A stretch of 6,496 nt of DNA, from contig CAZDQL010000171.1 in the NCBI GenBank assembly GCA_964507325.1, positions 1 through 6,496 on the forward strand, given 5' to 3'. Shown here piece by piece: positions 1-5,514 of the stretch. The notes beneath the pieces are model-generated. The model did not search any database and was not told the origin of the DNA. It saw only the letters and a list, made by a program, of their open reading frames with translations. Numbering within the stretch: the first letter of the stretch is position 1; every line of letters starts with the position of its first letter. Both the position numbers and the translations under genes were made by a program. The DNA comes from CAZDQL01 sp964507325 (GTDB lineage: Bacteria; Planctomycetota; UBA1135; GCA-002686595).

Positions 1-2
1 GC

Positions 3-74
3 CTCACCCTTGTTTACGCGCCGCGCCAGAACTACGTCAGGACGGACCTACACCCTTACAATCGTTGGGGGTAA
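3..74 (+). other. Open reading-frame tail at window edge (upstream gene end or frameshifted kinase N-terminus)
   Basis: Frame 3 is open from the window edge to a TAA at 72-74 and ends in the residues DLHPYNRWG. About three quarters of its codons end in G or C, against about two fifths for the kinase frame over the same bases, so this looks like the coding frame here. It stops at a run of five Gs (67-71), just where the kinase frame begins to resemble its family. Either it is the C-terminal end of a preceding gene, or it is the kinase's own N-terminal lobe displaced by one base: one more G would fuse the two frames. The piece is too short to name. Confidence 0.3.
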
Positions 75-676
75 GGCGCTCGAGATCAATGCTGGCCTTT
101 GTTCGTGGTCTCCAGTTGCAGGAGGCAAGTGTCCGCACGCCTCGGCCACTGGCCTGCATTCAGAAACTGGGACCCTACATGACTTCCTTTGCCTGTGTGA
201 TCACGGAGTATGTCCCTGTCTCTCCACCGTGGAGTTACCTTCTCTGCCAATCTGACACACGAGAGGCCGCGGAGAAGCTCTGGCCGGTCCTGGCCGAGAC
301 TCTGGCTAGGATGCACCGCTCTGGCTTTCGCCAACCCGACCTGAAGGAGCCTAATCTCCTTGTTGGTGCGAACGAGGCCGGTGAACCTCAAGTATGGGTG
401 ATCGATCTCGCAAGGGTCTCACGTTCAAGGTCCCCGGTCTCCCTGGACAAGCGACTTCGCGACCTGGGGAGACTTTGTGCCAGCTTCTCAGCCCCGCTGG
501 CACTGGAACTTGGCGTGACCACAGAGGACTGGCGGGCATTTGCTGTTCACTACCTGATGCGTTTTCATGAGAGGCCTCAACGTGAACTGGACCTGGAGTC
601 GTTTCTTGAGAAGACCTCCTCTTGGGCGAAGCGCAAGATCGGTGAACGGGCTCAGCTTGGCATCCCGGTCAACTGA
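65..676 (+). CDS. WaaP/Kdo-kinase-like lipopolysaccharide kinase, N-terminal lobe missing
   Basis: This is the C-terminal two thirds of a kinase of the lipopolysaccharide kinase superfamily (WaaP/KdkA/RIO-like fold), whose members phosphorylate heptose or Kdo of the LPS inner core at the cytoplasmic membrane. Visible in order: a TPRPLA segment followed by ITEYV (hinge), the catalytic loop FRQPDLKEPNLL with Asp at 338-340 and Asn at 353-355, the metal-binding VIDLARV with Asp at 404-406, and KRLRDLGRL, like the R-x-x-DL motif of the family. The usual catalytic-loop His is replaced by Gln. The glycine loop and the ATP-binding Lys are not present. The TTG at 65 is only the first possible start; the frame is open to the window edge, and the true N-terminus may lie in frame 3 or outside. 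Third-position GC is roughly two thirds, well below the neighbours, suggesting separate origin. The family is fairly sure, the activity is not. Confidence 0.7.
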   Translation: MGVRRSRSMLAFVRGLQLQEASVRTPRPLACIQKLGPYMTSFACVITEYVPVSPPWSYLLCQSDTREAAEKLWPVLAETLARMHRSGFRQPDLKEPNLLVGANEAGEPQVWVIDLARVSRSRSPVSLDKRLRDLGRLCASFSAPLALELGVTTEDWRAFAVHYLMRFHERPQRELDLESFLEKTSSWAKRKIGERAQLGIPVN

Positions 677-840
677 GGTATCGCAATCGGAGCGGGCATA
701 CCGCCCCACTCCCTGCAGCCGAGGGTCAACTGCGATGGTGCGGCTTGGGGACTCCGGAGGGGGACAGGACACGCTCTTGTGGCGAGGACGGTGCCTAGCT
801 GGGCGAGCTGCTCGGGGACATAGGAGGCCGCCATGAGCTC
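677..840 (+). other. Gap between the two kinase genes, no gene assigned
   Basis: No forward frame in this stretch reads as a recognisable protein. A TAG at 796-798 closes the frame of the downstream kinase. From 799 on, that frame is open and has codon-like GC periodicity before any usable start codon. The minus strand is also open across the whole gap, and over about 780-840 its aligned frame has the more gene-like GC pattern. No convincing promoter or terminator was found; GCGG and CCGC arms around 695-708 make only a 4-bp hairpin. The stretch could hold a decayed gene end. Confidence 0.4.
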
Positions 841-844
841 GTGA
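822..844 (+). promoter_or_regulatory. Strong Shine-Dalgarno with a three-codon ORF overlapping a GTG start
   Basis: AGGAGG at 822-827 is followed five bases later by ATG at 833, the best-spaced start signal in the window. That frame reads Met-Ser-Ser and stops at TGA 842-844. The stop overlaps GTG 841-843, the first start of the long kinase frame, as GTGA. Either a minimal leader is translationally coupled to the kinase, or ATG 833 was its start and a one-base change has broken the frame, or the site is coincidental. Confidence 0.4.
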
Positions 845-1752
845 TCGGCGGTGGCATGATCCGCGTGAGGGGCCTCGATTCGCTCCCGGAGCTGGCCGAC
901 GATCTGCTCCGGAACGCCTCCCCCCTCGTCGACAACCGAGTGTTCACCGCGGCCCGGCCCCGGCGATGCGCCCTGGATTTGAGTGGACGGTCGCGGGAGA
1001 ACTCGGGCATCCTGTGCGCCGCCATGGTGCTCACCAGCACTCCGGTCGTGGTGGAGGGGCTCAGGGGATTCCGCTACCAGGAGCTTCCCGAGGCGCTGCT
1101 TCTCGAGGCCGCGGAGTGGCTGCGGCGCGGATTCGTTCCGGACGCCGAGGAGATACGGCCTGGCCGCGTGTACCGCGCGGCGGACTACGTGGTGAAGATC
1201 TACGGCCCGGGGCACTCCCTCAAGGACCGCTTCCGCCCCTCGCCGGCGGTGCGCAGCGCGAGGTGGCACGGCAGGGCGCTGCCGGTTCGCACGCCCCGTC
1301 CCTTCCTGGCCCTCGAGCAGCGGAGCGGCCGGCGCCTCCTGGCCAGCCTCCTGCTGATGGAGAACGTCCCCGGAGTGCGGCTCTATGAGGTGTGGGAGCA
1401 GGAGCCGGAGGCCGTCCGGGCGCTGCCGCGATTCCTGGCCCACATGCACCACCATCGCGTCTACCACGGCGATTTCCACCTGGACAACCTGTTGTGGAAC
1501 CGCCAGGAGTGGGTCCTGATCGATCTCGACGGGCTGCGCTCGCCCCGACGGGTGCTCCTCAAGCGACCGCTGATCGAGAGGCAGTGGGCCAAGATCCACT
1601 TCAGCCTGGGGGGCAGCCCGGCGGTGCGCGAGCTGTTTGGCGACTACATGCGGGATGCGAGGTGGAGGTGGTCGCAGGAAGGCACGTGGCGCCGGATCCT
1701 GCGTCGCAGCCAGCACATGGAGCGACGGCGCAGGGCTCGAGGCGCCGCCTGA
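841..1752 (+). CDS. Lipopolysaccharide kinase (WaaP/Kdo kinase superfamily)
   Basis: This is a predicted ATP-dependent kinase of LPS core or a related glycan, cytoplasmic or membrane-peripheral. Numbered from GTG 841, the sequence shows a likely N-lobe start at VVVEGLRGFRY (about residue 68), the ATP-binding Lys in YVVKIYG (K119), a VRTPRPF turn, the catalytic loop YHGDFHLDNLLW (H209, D211, N216) and VLIDLDGLR (D228, D230). All key residues are present, so it should be active, unlike its upstream neighbour. The start is uncertain. GTG 841 has AGGAGG 13 bases upstream and codon-like GC3 (about 87 % for 841-1023), but it adds about 61 residues I do not recognise. ATG 1024 would give 242 residues, the usual family length, with no visible ribosome binding site. 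The glycosyltransferase follows after 21 bases, so the two are probably co-transcribed. Substrate is unknown. Confidence 0.8.
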   Translation: MIGGGMIRVRGLDSLPELADDLLRNASPLVDNRVFTAARPRRCALDLSGRSRENSGILCAAMVLTSTPVVVEGLRGFRYQELPEALLLEAAEWLRRGFVPDAEEIRPGRVYRAADYVVKIYGPGHSLKDRFRPSPAVRSARWHGRALPVRTPRPFLALEQRSGRRLLASLLLMENVPGVRLYEVWEQEPEAVRALPRFLAHMHHHRVYHGDFHLDNLLWNRQEWVLIDLDGLRSPRRVLLKRPLIERQWAKIHFSLGGSPAVRELFGDYMRDARWRWSQEGTWRRILRRSQHMERRRRARGAA

Positions 1753-1760
1753 GGCCGGCC

Positions 1761-1776
1761 GGGAGGACCGAGCATC
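1761..1776 (+). promoter_or_regulatory. Ribosome binding site placing the glycosyltransferase start at ATC
   Basis: GGGAGG at 1761-1766 lies seven bases before ATC 1774-1776. The frame from there reads IRLHLIYLDESLPSSRV, a normal N-terminal first beta strand for this type of glycosyltransferase. The first conventional start in frame, GTG 1822, would remove that strand and has no comparable ribosome binding site. Confidence 0.5.
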
Positions 1777-2772
1777 CGACTGCACCTGATCTACCTGGAC
1801 GAGAGCCTGCCTTCCTCTCGGGTGAGGATCCTGCAGATGGCCCCCCACCTTGAGGAGCTGGGCATCCGGTGCTGCACCTCCGCCTACCCCTCGAGCCGCT
1901 CCGAGCTCAGGGCGCTGCGCGGGCGCCTCTCGGACTGCGACTTGGTCGTGATCCAGAAGAAGCTGCCGTCCGGGTGGGGCGCGCTGTGGTGGGGGTCGTT
2001 GGAGCGCCCCCTGGTGTTCGATTTCGACGACGCGATCATGTTCCGGCAGAGGCCTCGACGTGGCAGCCACCGCTCGCGCACGCGCGAGCGGCGCTTCCGC
2101 CGGGCGATCGCGCTGGCCGACGGGCTGCTGTGCGGAAACCGCTGGCTGGCCTCCTGCTGCGGCGATGCCCGAAAGCCCCTGCTAATAGCCCCCTCCCCGG
2201 TGCCCACCGAGGTGCCCCGCGTCACCGATCGAGCGCCCAACCGGGTGCTGCGGGTGGGCTGGATCGGCAGCCGCGGCAACCTGGCCGACCTCGCGCGCCT
2301 GGGCCCGGTACTGCGGCGTGTCGCCGCGGAGCGGGACTTCCACCTGGTGGTGATATCCGACCAGAACCTGGAGCTGGACGGCGTCGGCGTGCAGAACGTC
2401 CGCTGGACCCTTCACGAGCAGGAGCGCCACCTGTCCGAGCTCGACGTGGGACTCATGCCCCTCGATGCCGAGTCCCCCTGGGCCCGGGGCAAGTGCGCCT
2501 ACAAGCTCCTTCAGTACATGGCCGCGGAGGTGGCCGTGGTCGGCAGCGCGGTGGGCATGAATTCGGAGCTGATCGATCCCCCCCGGAACGGTCTACTGGC
2601 GCGTAGCGAGAGCGAGTGGGTCGGGTCCCTGCTGCGCCTGCTCGGGGACGCCGACCTGCGGGCGCGGCTCGGCCGAGCCGGGAGATCGACGGTCGAAGAG
2701 GGCTTCTCCTATCCGGTCTGCGCCCGGAACTGGGCTCGCTTCCTGAAGGAGGTGCGCGCCGCGTCGGACTGA
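1774..2772 (+). CDS. GT4-like glycosyltransferase
   Basis: This is a predicted cytoplasmic GT-B fold glycosyltransferase that transfers a sugar from a nucleotide donor to a growing surface glycan; donor and acceptor are unknown. Numbered from ATC 1774 (332 residues), it shows an N-terminal LHLIYLDE strand, VFDFDDAI (D83, D85, D86) typical of one GT4 subgroup, a C-domain opening at VGWIGSRGN (G162 to N169), and the donor-binding region DVGLMPLD (from D224) with WARGKCAYKLLQYMA (K240, K244). It lacks the standard EX7E motif; the positions carry other residues, as in other GKC-x-x-KLLQYMA proteins. There is no signal peptide or membrane segment. I chose ATC 1774 because it has a ribosome binding site and restores the first strand. 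GTG 1822 (316 residues) is what a standard gene finder would choose. It probably lies in an operon with the kinase upstream. Confidence 0.85.
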   Translation: MRLHLIYLDESLPSSRVRILQMAPHLEELGIRCCTSAYPSSRSELRALRGRLSDCDLVVIQKKLPSGWGALWWGSLERPLVFDFDDAIMFRQRPRRGSHRSRTRERRFRRAIALADGLLCGNRWLASCCGDARKPLLIAPSPVPTEVPRVTDRAPNRVLRVGWIGSRGNLADLARLGPVLRRVAAERDFHLVVISDQNLELDGVGVQNVRWTLHEQERHLSELDVGLMPLDAESPWARGKCAYKLLQYMAAEVAVVGSAVGMNSELIDPPRNGLLARSESEWVGSLLRLLGDADLRARLGRAGRSTVEEGFSYPVCARNWARFLKEVRAASD

Positions 2773-2808
2773 CCCTCTGCCGGCGGACGCGCGGCCCGCG
2801 GAATTGCC

Positions 2809-2836
2809 TTGAAAGGGCCATCGAGGCGGATACGCT
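2809..2836 (+). promoter_or_regulatory. Possible promoter for the methyltransferase-sulfotransferase pair
   Basis: TTGAAA at 2809-2814 (five of six to the sigma70 -35 box) is followed after 16 bases by TACGCT at 2831-2836 (three of six to the -10 box). It lies in the 168-base gap after the glycosyltransferase, about 105 bases before the methyltransferase ATG. The -10 match is poor, so this is tentative. The rest of the gap holds an eight-G run (2897-2904) and an 11-base palindrome (2790-2800). Confidence 0.3.
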
Positions 2837-2940
2837 CCCCGGACCGAGGGCTCGCACGACGGCGCGCGCCCTTGGCGGGGATCGGGTGACGGGTGAGGGG
2901 GGGGCGTCGAAAGCCCGCCTCGAAGCAGCGAGATCCCGCC

Positions 2941-3876
2941 ATGATGACCAAGGAAGAGCTCGAATCCCGACTGGCCGTCCTCGAGGCCGAGCACGGCGCG
3001 TGGACCTACGACATCCCGCTCCCCCACGGCGTCTGGACCAACGGGAACCGGGGCCTGCCCCACACCCGGCTGAAGAGGATGGTCCAGATCGTTCGCGACC
3101 TTTCGACGAAGCCCATCGCCGACTGCCGCATCCTGGACCTGGGTTGCCTGGACGGGCTGTTCTCGATCGAATTCGCCCTCCAGGGCGCCCGCGTGACGGG
3201 AGTGGACATCCGTGGGGACAACGTCGAGAAGGCGTGCTTCGCCGGGGAGGCCCTGGAGCTCGAGGAACTGCGTTTCATCGAAGAGGACGTGAGGGATCTG
3301 TCCTCCGAGAGGCACGGTCGCTTTGACGTCATCCTGTGCAGCGGGCTCCTCTACCACCTCGATGCCCGGGACGCCGGCGCCCTGATCGGGACCATGTACG
3401 AGATGGTGGAGGACCTGGTGATCATCGACACCCACATCAGTCTGAGACCCCGGACCACGGTGAAGCACGGCGGCCGGGAGTACCACGGGCATCTCTTCAC
3501 CGAGCACGCCCGGGGCGACAGCGAGCGGGTGAAGTCCAGACGCCTCTGGGCCTCGAGCGGCAACGACGCCAGCTTCTGGTTCACCCGGGAGTCCCTGGTC
3601 AACTGCCTGGCCCACGCCGGCTTCTCCTCGATCCACGAGTGCTTCACCCCCCCCCACCTGAACTTCGGCCGACCCGGCCTGGAGAGCGACTGTCGCTGCA
3701 CCTTCGTGGCGGTCAAGGGGCGCGAGTGCGAGCTCCACACCTCGCCGGCGGCGAACGGTCTTCGCGAGGACTGGCCCGAGGGCGCCCTCTCCTACGGGCT
3801 CCAGCCGGGCGGTCGTCGTGGGAGTCGAGGCGTGGTCGGAAGGGTGATCTCCAGGCTGACGCACCGCCGGGGCTGA
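2941..3876 (+). CDS. SAM-dependent class I methyltransferase
   Basis: This is a predicted cytoplasmic methyltransferase using S-adenosylmethionine, here most likely acting on a sugar or glycan intermediate because of its neighbours. From ATG 2941 (311 residues) the Rossmann motifs are clear: motif I ILDLGCLDG (D66, G68, G72), the acidic end of strand 2 in VTGVDI (D89), an EEDVRDL motif, and FDVILCSGLLYHLD, which resembles motif IV and the following loop of CmoB-like and Methyltransf_23-like enzymes. A His-rich C-terminal part (HGHLFTEH, then NDASFWFT) is probably substrate-facing. In-frame GTG 2893 would add 16 residues rich in Arg and Lys; I prefer ATG 2941 (or the adjacent ATG 2944) because the extension looks non-conserved. 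No strong ribosome binding site is visible. A nine-C run lies in frame inside the gene. The sulfotransferase starts 18 bases after its stop. Confidence 0.85.
   Translation: MMTKEELESRLAVLEAEHGAWTYDIPLPHGVWTNGNRGLPHTRLKRMVQIVRDLSTKPIADCRILDLGCLDGLFSIEFALQGARVTGVDIRGDNVEKACFAGEALELEELRFIEEDVRDLSSERHGRFDVILCSGLLYHLDARDAGALIGTMYEMVEDLVIIDTHISLRPRTTVKHGGREYHGHLFTEHARGDSERVKSRRLWASSGNDASFWFTRESLVNCLAHAGFSSIHECFTPPHLNFGRPGLESDCRCTFVAVKGRECELHTSPAANGLREDWPEGALSYGLQPGGRRGSRGVVGRVISRLTHRRG
3647..3655 (+). repeat. Nine-C homopolymer inside the methyltransferase gene
   Basis: A run of nine Cs spans the Thr-Pro-Pro-His codons at about residues 236-239 of the methyltransferase. The frame is coherent on both sides, so the gene is ON as read. 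Tracts of this kind can slip and switch surface-glycan genes in some bacteria, but in a GC-rich gene it may simply be two CCC codons. Confidence 0.6.
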
Positions 3877-3894
3877 CCACCGGAGAGGGGCTGG

Positions 3895-4809
3895 ATGCCG
3901 GGCTTCTTCAGAGGCAGAGGGGCTCCCCGATACGGGGGCTGCGCCAAGCAGGTGGGCTTCATCGTCGGCACCGGGCGTTGCGGGACCACGGTGCTGTCAC
4001 AGGTCCTGAACTCGCACTCCCGGATCTGCGTCCCCCACGAGCTGCAGTTCATCCTGGGCATCGGCAACGGCACCCGGCTCTACGAGAGGTACGTCCGAGG
4101 GGAGATGAGGCGCTTCTCCGCCAGGGACTTCATCCGGCTGGTCGGGAAGTGCTGCACCTACCGCTTCGACCGCTACTTCGACTATCGGAGGCACTTCAAG
4201 CAGCTCCGCTACCCTCAGGAGGACATCCGGAAGGTGTTGATGGATCTGTTCGATCACATCTGCCACGAGCAGGGCAAGGAGGTCATCTGCGAACAGACGC
4301 CCTGGTACGGCCAGAGGCTGGACGTGCTAGAGGGCATCTTCCCCGGTATGAGGGTGATCCACGTGATCCGCGACGGCCGGGACGTGGCCCTCTCCTTCGC
4401 CCGGACTCCCTGGTGGTCCAATGACGCGGGCGAGAACCTGCTCCAGTGGGAGCGGGAGATCCGGCGGATCCGGGCCTTCGGGAAGCAGCGCCCGGAGAGC
4501 TACCGGGAAGTGCGATACGAGGACCTGGTGGCGGATCCCGAGCTGGAGCTGCGCCCGATCCTGGACCTCTTCGGCATGGAGTTCGAAGCGGCGATGCTCG
4601 ATCCCGCGCGGCTGATCGACTACTACGCCCTGAGCAAGGACATCCCCGAGGACTCCCAGTCGAAGGAGTTCGACCGCTGGTACCGGAGCAGGGACAGGAT
4701 CTTCTTCCCCGAGAGCTGCTACGCGTGGAAGAGGACGCCCGACACAGATCTGCGGGCCAGGGCTGTGAGGATCGCGGAGACCCTGGAGGAGTTCGGCTAC
4801 GAGACGTGA
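3895..4809 (+). CDS. PAPS-dependent sulfotransferase (Sulfotransfer_3-like)
   Basis: This is a predicted enzyme moving sulfate from 3'-phosphoadenosine-5'-phosphosulfate to a hydroxyl or amine acceptor, probably a glycan given the locus. The 304-residue protein has the 5'-phosphosulfate binding loop FIVGTGRCGTT near its N-terminus (G25 to T32) and the 3'-phosphate binding segment VIHVIRDGRDVALSF with R159 and S167, the two hallmarks of the fold. YEDLVADPE follows, a common conserved segment in bacterial members. The length is normal and all key residues are present. ATG 3895 is preceded by GGAGAGGGG (3882-3890) and lies 18 bases after the methyltransferase stop, so the two are very likely co-transcribed. 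There is no signal peptide or membrane segment, so it should act in the cytoplasm. The acceptor is unknown; no PAPS-synthesis genes are in the window. Confidence 0.9.
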   Translation: MPGFFRGRGAPRYGGCAKQVGFIVGTGRCGTTVLSQVLNSHSRICVPHELQFILGIGNGTRLYERYVRGEMRRFSARDFIRLVGKCCTYRFDRYFDYRRHFKQLRYPQEDIRKVLMDLFDHICHEQGKEVICEQTPWYGQRLDVLEGIFPGMRVIHVIRDGRDVALSFARTPWWSNDAGENLLQWEREIRRIRAFGKQRPESYREVRYEDLVADPELELRPILDLFGMEFEAAMLDPARLIDYYALSKDIPEDSQSKEFDRWYRSRDRIFFPESCYAWKRTPDTDLRARAVRIAETLEEFGYET

Positions 4810-4810
4810 G

Positions 4811-4832
4811 CCCGCGGGGCGGCGGGACGCCC
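4811..4832. terminator. Overlapping GC hairpins between convergent genes
   Basis: The 22 bases between the convergent stops hold two mutually exclusive inverted repeats: CCCGC 4811-4815 with GCGGG 4822-4826, and GGGCG 4817-4821 with CGCCC 4828-4832. Neither is followed by a T run on either strand, so a classical intrinsic terminator is not shown. They may still slow or stop transcription from both sides. Confidence 0.25.
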
Positions 4833-5404
4833 TACTCCCCCACGCCCTCTTCCCGGAGGAGCTCCCCCTCAAGGCGCAGGGCCTCGCGCGAGCGCTCCTT
4901 CAGCGCTCGGGCCGGCACCCCGCCGTAGATGGTCCAGGCGTCCAGGCTGCGGTCGACCAGGGAGAGCGCTCCCACCGCGACCCCATCCCCCAGCCGGACG
5001 CCCGGCAGGATGACCGACTGCGCTCCGACCACGACGTGCCGTCCGATGAGGACGGGACCGCTGCGGACGGCCCGGTAGCGCTCGGGCACGGTCGGCCCCG
5101 TCAGGCTCGCACCGGAGAAGTCGTCGGTCGCCGAGAAGACGGCTACTCCGGGCGACAGCCCGCTGAAGTCGCCAATCTCCACGCCCCAGGCCCCGGCCAC
5201 GAAGACCTGGGCGCCGACGTGCACGTGGGAGCCGATGCGGAGCTCCTCGCGCGCCGTGATCACGACGAAGTCGTCGATGCGCACGTTATCGCCGATGCGC
5301 ATGCACTCGGTTCCGTGCAGCGCGCAGTGCTCGCTGACAAGCACGTCGTCGCCCAGAGAGAGCAGATCGAGCTTGAGCAGCTCGGAGCGGGTGAGATACG
5401 CCAT
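4832..5404 (-). CDS. Left-handed beta-helix acyltransferase (VioB/WbbJ-like)
   Basis: This is a predicted acyl-CoA-dependent O- or N-acyltransferase of the hexapeptide repeat family, 190 residues, cytoplasmic and normally trimeric. The start is ATG at 5404-5402 with GGAG a few bases upstream. Visible are an N-terminal LTRSELLKL helix, hexapeptide turns such as MRIGDNVRIDDFVVI and LRIGSHVHVGAQVFV, an SATDDFSG-x-x-LTGPTVPERY insert, then VLIGRHVVVGAQSVILPGV, GVAVGALSLV, and the closing IYGGVPARALKER common to sugar acetyltransferases. The order and wording resemble VioB-type enzymes that acylate dTDP-4-amino-4,6-dideoxyglucose. A divergent VioA-like aminotransferase 206 bases away supports that reading, but O-acetylation of a glycan is also possible. 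It converges on the sulfotransferase gene with 22 bases between the stops, and it has its own promoter with an overlapping palindrome. Confidence 0.88.
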   Translation of the reverse strand: MAYLTRSELLKLDLLSLGDDVLVSEHCALHGTECMRIGDNVRIDDFVVITAREELRIGSHVHVGAQVFVAGAWGVEIGDFSGLSPGVAVFSATDDFSGASLTGPTVPERYRAVRSGPVLIGRHVVVGAQSVILPGVRLGDGVAVGALSLVDRSLDAWTIYGGVPARALKERSREALRLEGELLREEGVGE

Positions 5405-5408
5405 GGAA

Positions 5409-5424
5409 GCTCCAGGGCTGGAGC
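5409..5424. promoter_or_regulatory. 16-bp palindrome from -10 box to ribosome binding site (operator or RNA hairpin)
   Basis: GCTCCAG-GG-CTGGAGC is an inverted repeat with seven-base arms around two central bases. On the minus strand it covers the last half of the proposed -10 box, the expected transcription start and the GGAG ribosome binding site of the acyltransferase. A dimeric repressor could bind it. Alternatively, the mRNA could fold a six-bp stem with a four-base loop that hides the ribosome binding site. Confidence 0.45.
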
Positions 5425-5450
5425 ATAGGCGACGCCCCCGGCCGACTCAA
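5422..5450 (-). promoter_or_regulatory. Sigma70-like promoter for the acyltransferase
   Basis: Read on the minus strand, TTGAGT (5450-5445) and TATGCT (5427-5422) are separated by exactly 17 bases, each matching consensus at four of six positions. Transcription would begin near 5415, about ten bases before the ATG, giving a very short leader. This is the best promoter match in the window. Confidence 0.5.
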
Positions 5451-5470
5451 GCAGGACGATTCACCCCCAC

Positions 5471-5485
5471 CGGGGAGGGTCCCCG
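5471..5485. repeat. Inverted repeat midway in the divergent gap
   Basis: CGGGGA-GGG-TCCCCG has perfect six-base arms around three bases and lies between the -35 boxes of the two divergent promoters. The position would suit an operator or activator site acting on both genes. In GC-rich DNA such a repeat can arise by chance. It has no T run, so it does not look like a terminator. Confidence 0.3.
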
Positions 5486-5514
5486 AGGGCGAGCGGCCAC
5501 AGGGGTCCGGGGGC

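Noticed and set aside
900..1020. Minus-strand peptide with VVDEGGGVPE resembling a histidine-kinase ATP-binding box
   Set aside because: The match is a few residues only, with no other box of the domain nearby, and the forward frame has better codon periodicity over these bases.
652..2070. A 472-residue open frame on the minus strand
   Set aside because: From about 1024 on it is exactly aligned with two well-supported forward genes and has the His-, Gln- and Pro-rich look of an antisense shadow in GC-rich DNA. Only its far end (about 780-840) is ambiguous, and that is reported separately.
2790..2800. CGCGG-C-CCGCG palindrome after the glycosyltransferase
   Set aside because: The one-base centre cannot form a hairpin and there is no T run, so it is not a terminator; short GC palindromes are expected by chance here.
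2893..2940. GTG 2893 as the methyltransferase start
   Set aside because: It lies next to an eight-G run and adds only a basic, low-complexity 16-residue stretch; ATG 2941 fits the family better.
2593..3864. A 423-residue open frame on the minus strand
   Set aside because: It lies opposite the methyltransferase and the end of the glycosyltransferase, with no recognisable motif; a shadow of GC-rich coding sequence.
3336..4424. A 362-residue forward open frame spanning the methyltransferase and sulfotransferase
   Set aside because: It runs out of frame with both genes, has a Pro-, Arg- and Gly-rich composition and shows no motif, whereas the two overlapped frames carry clear SAM and PAPS motifs.
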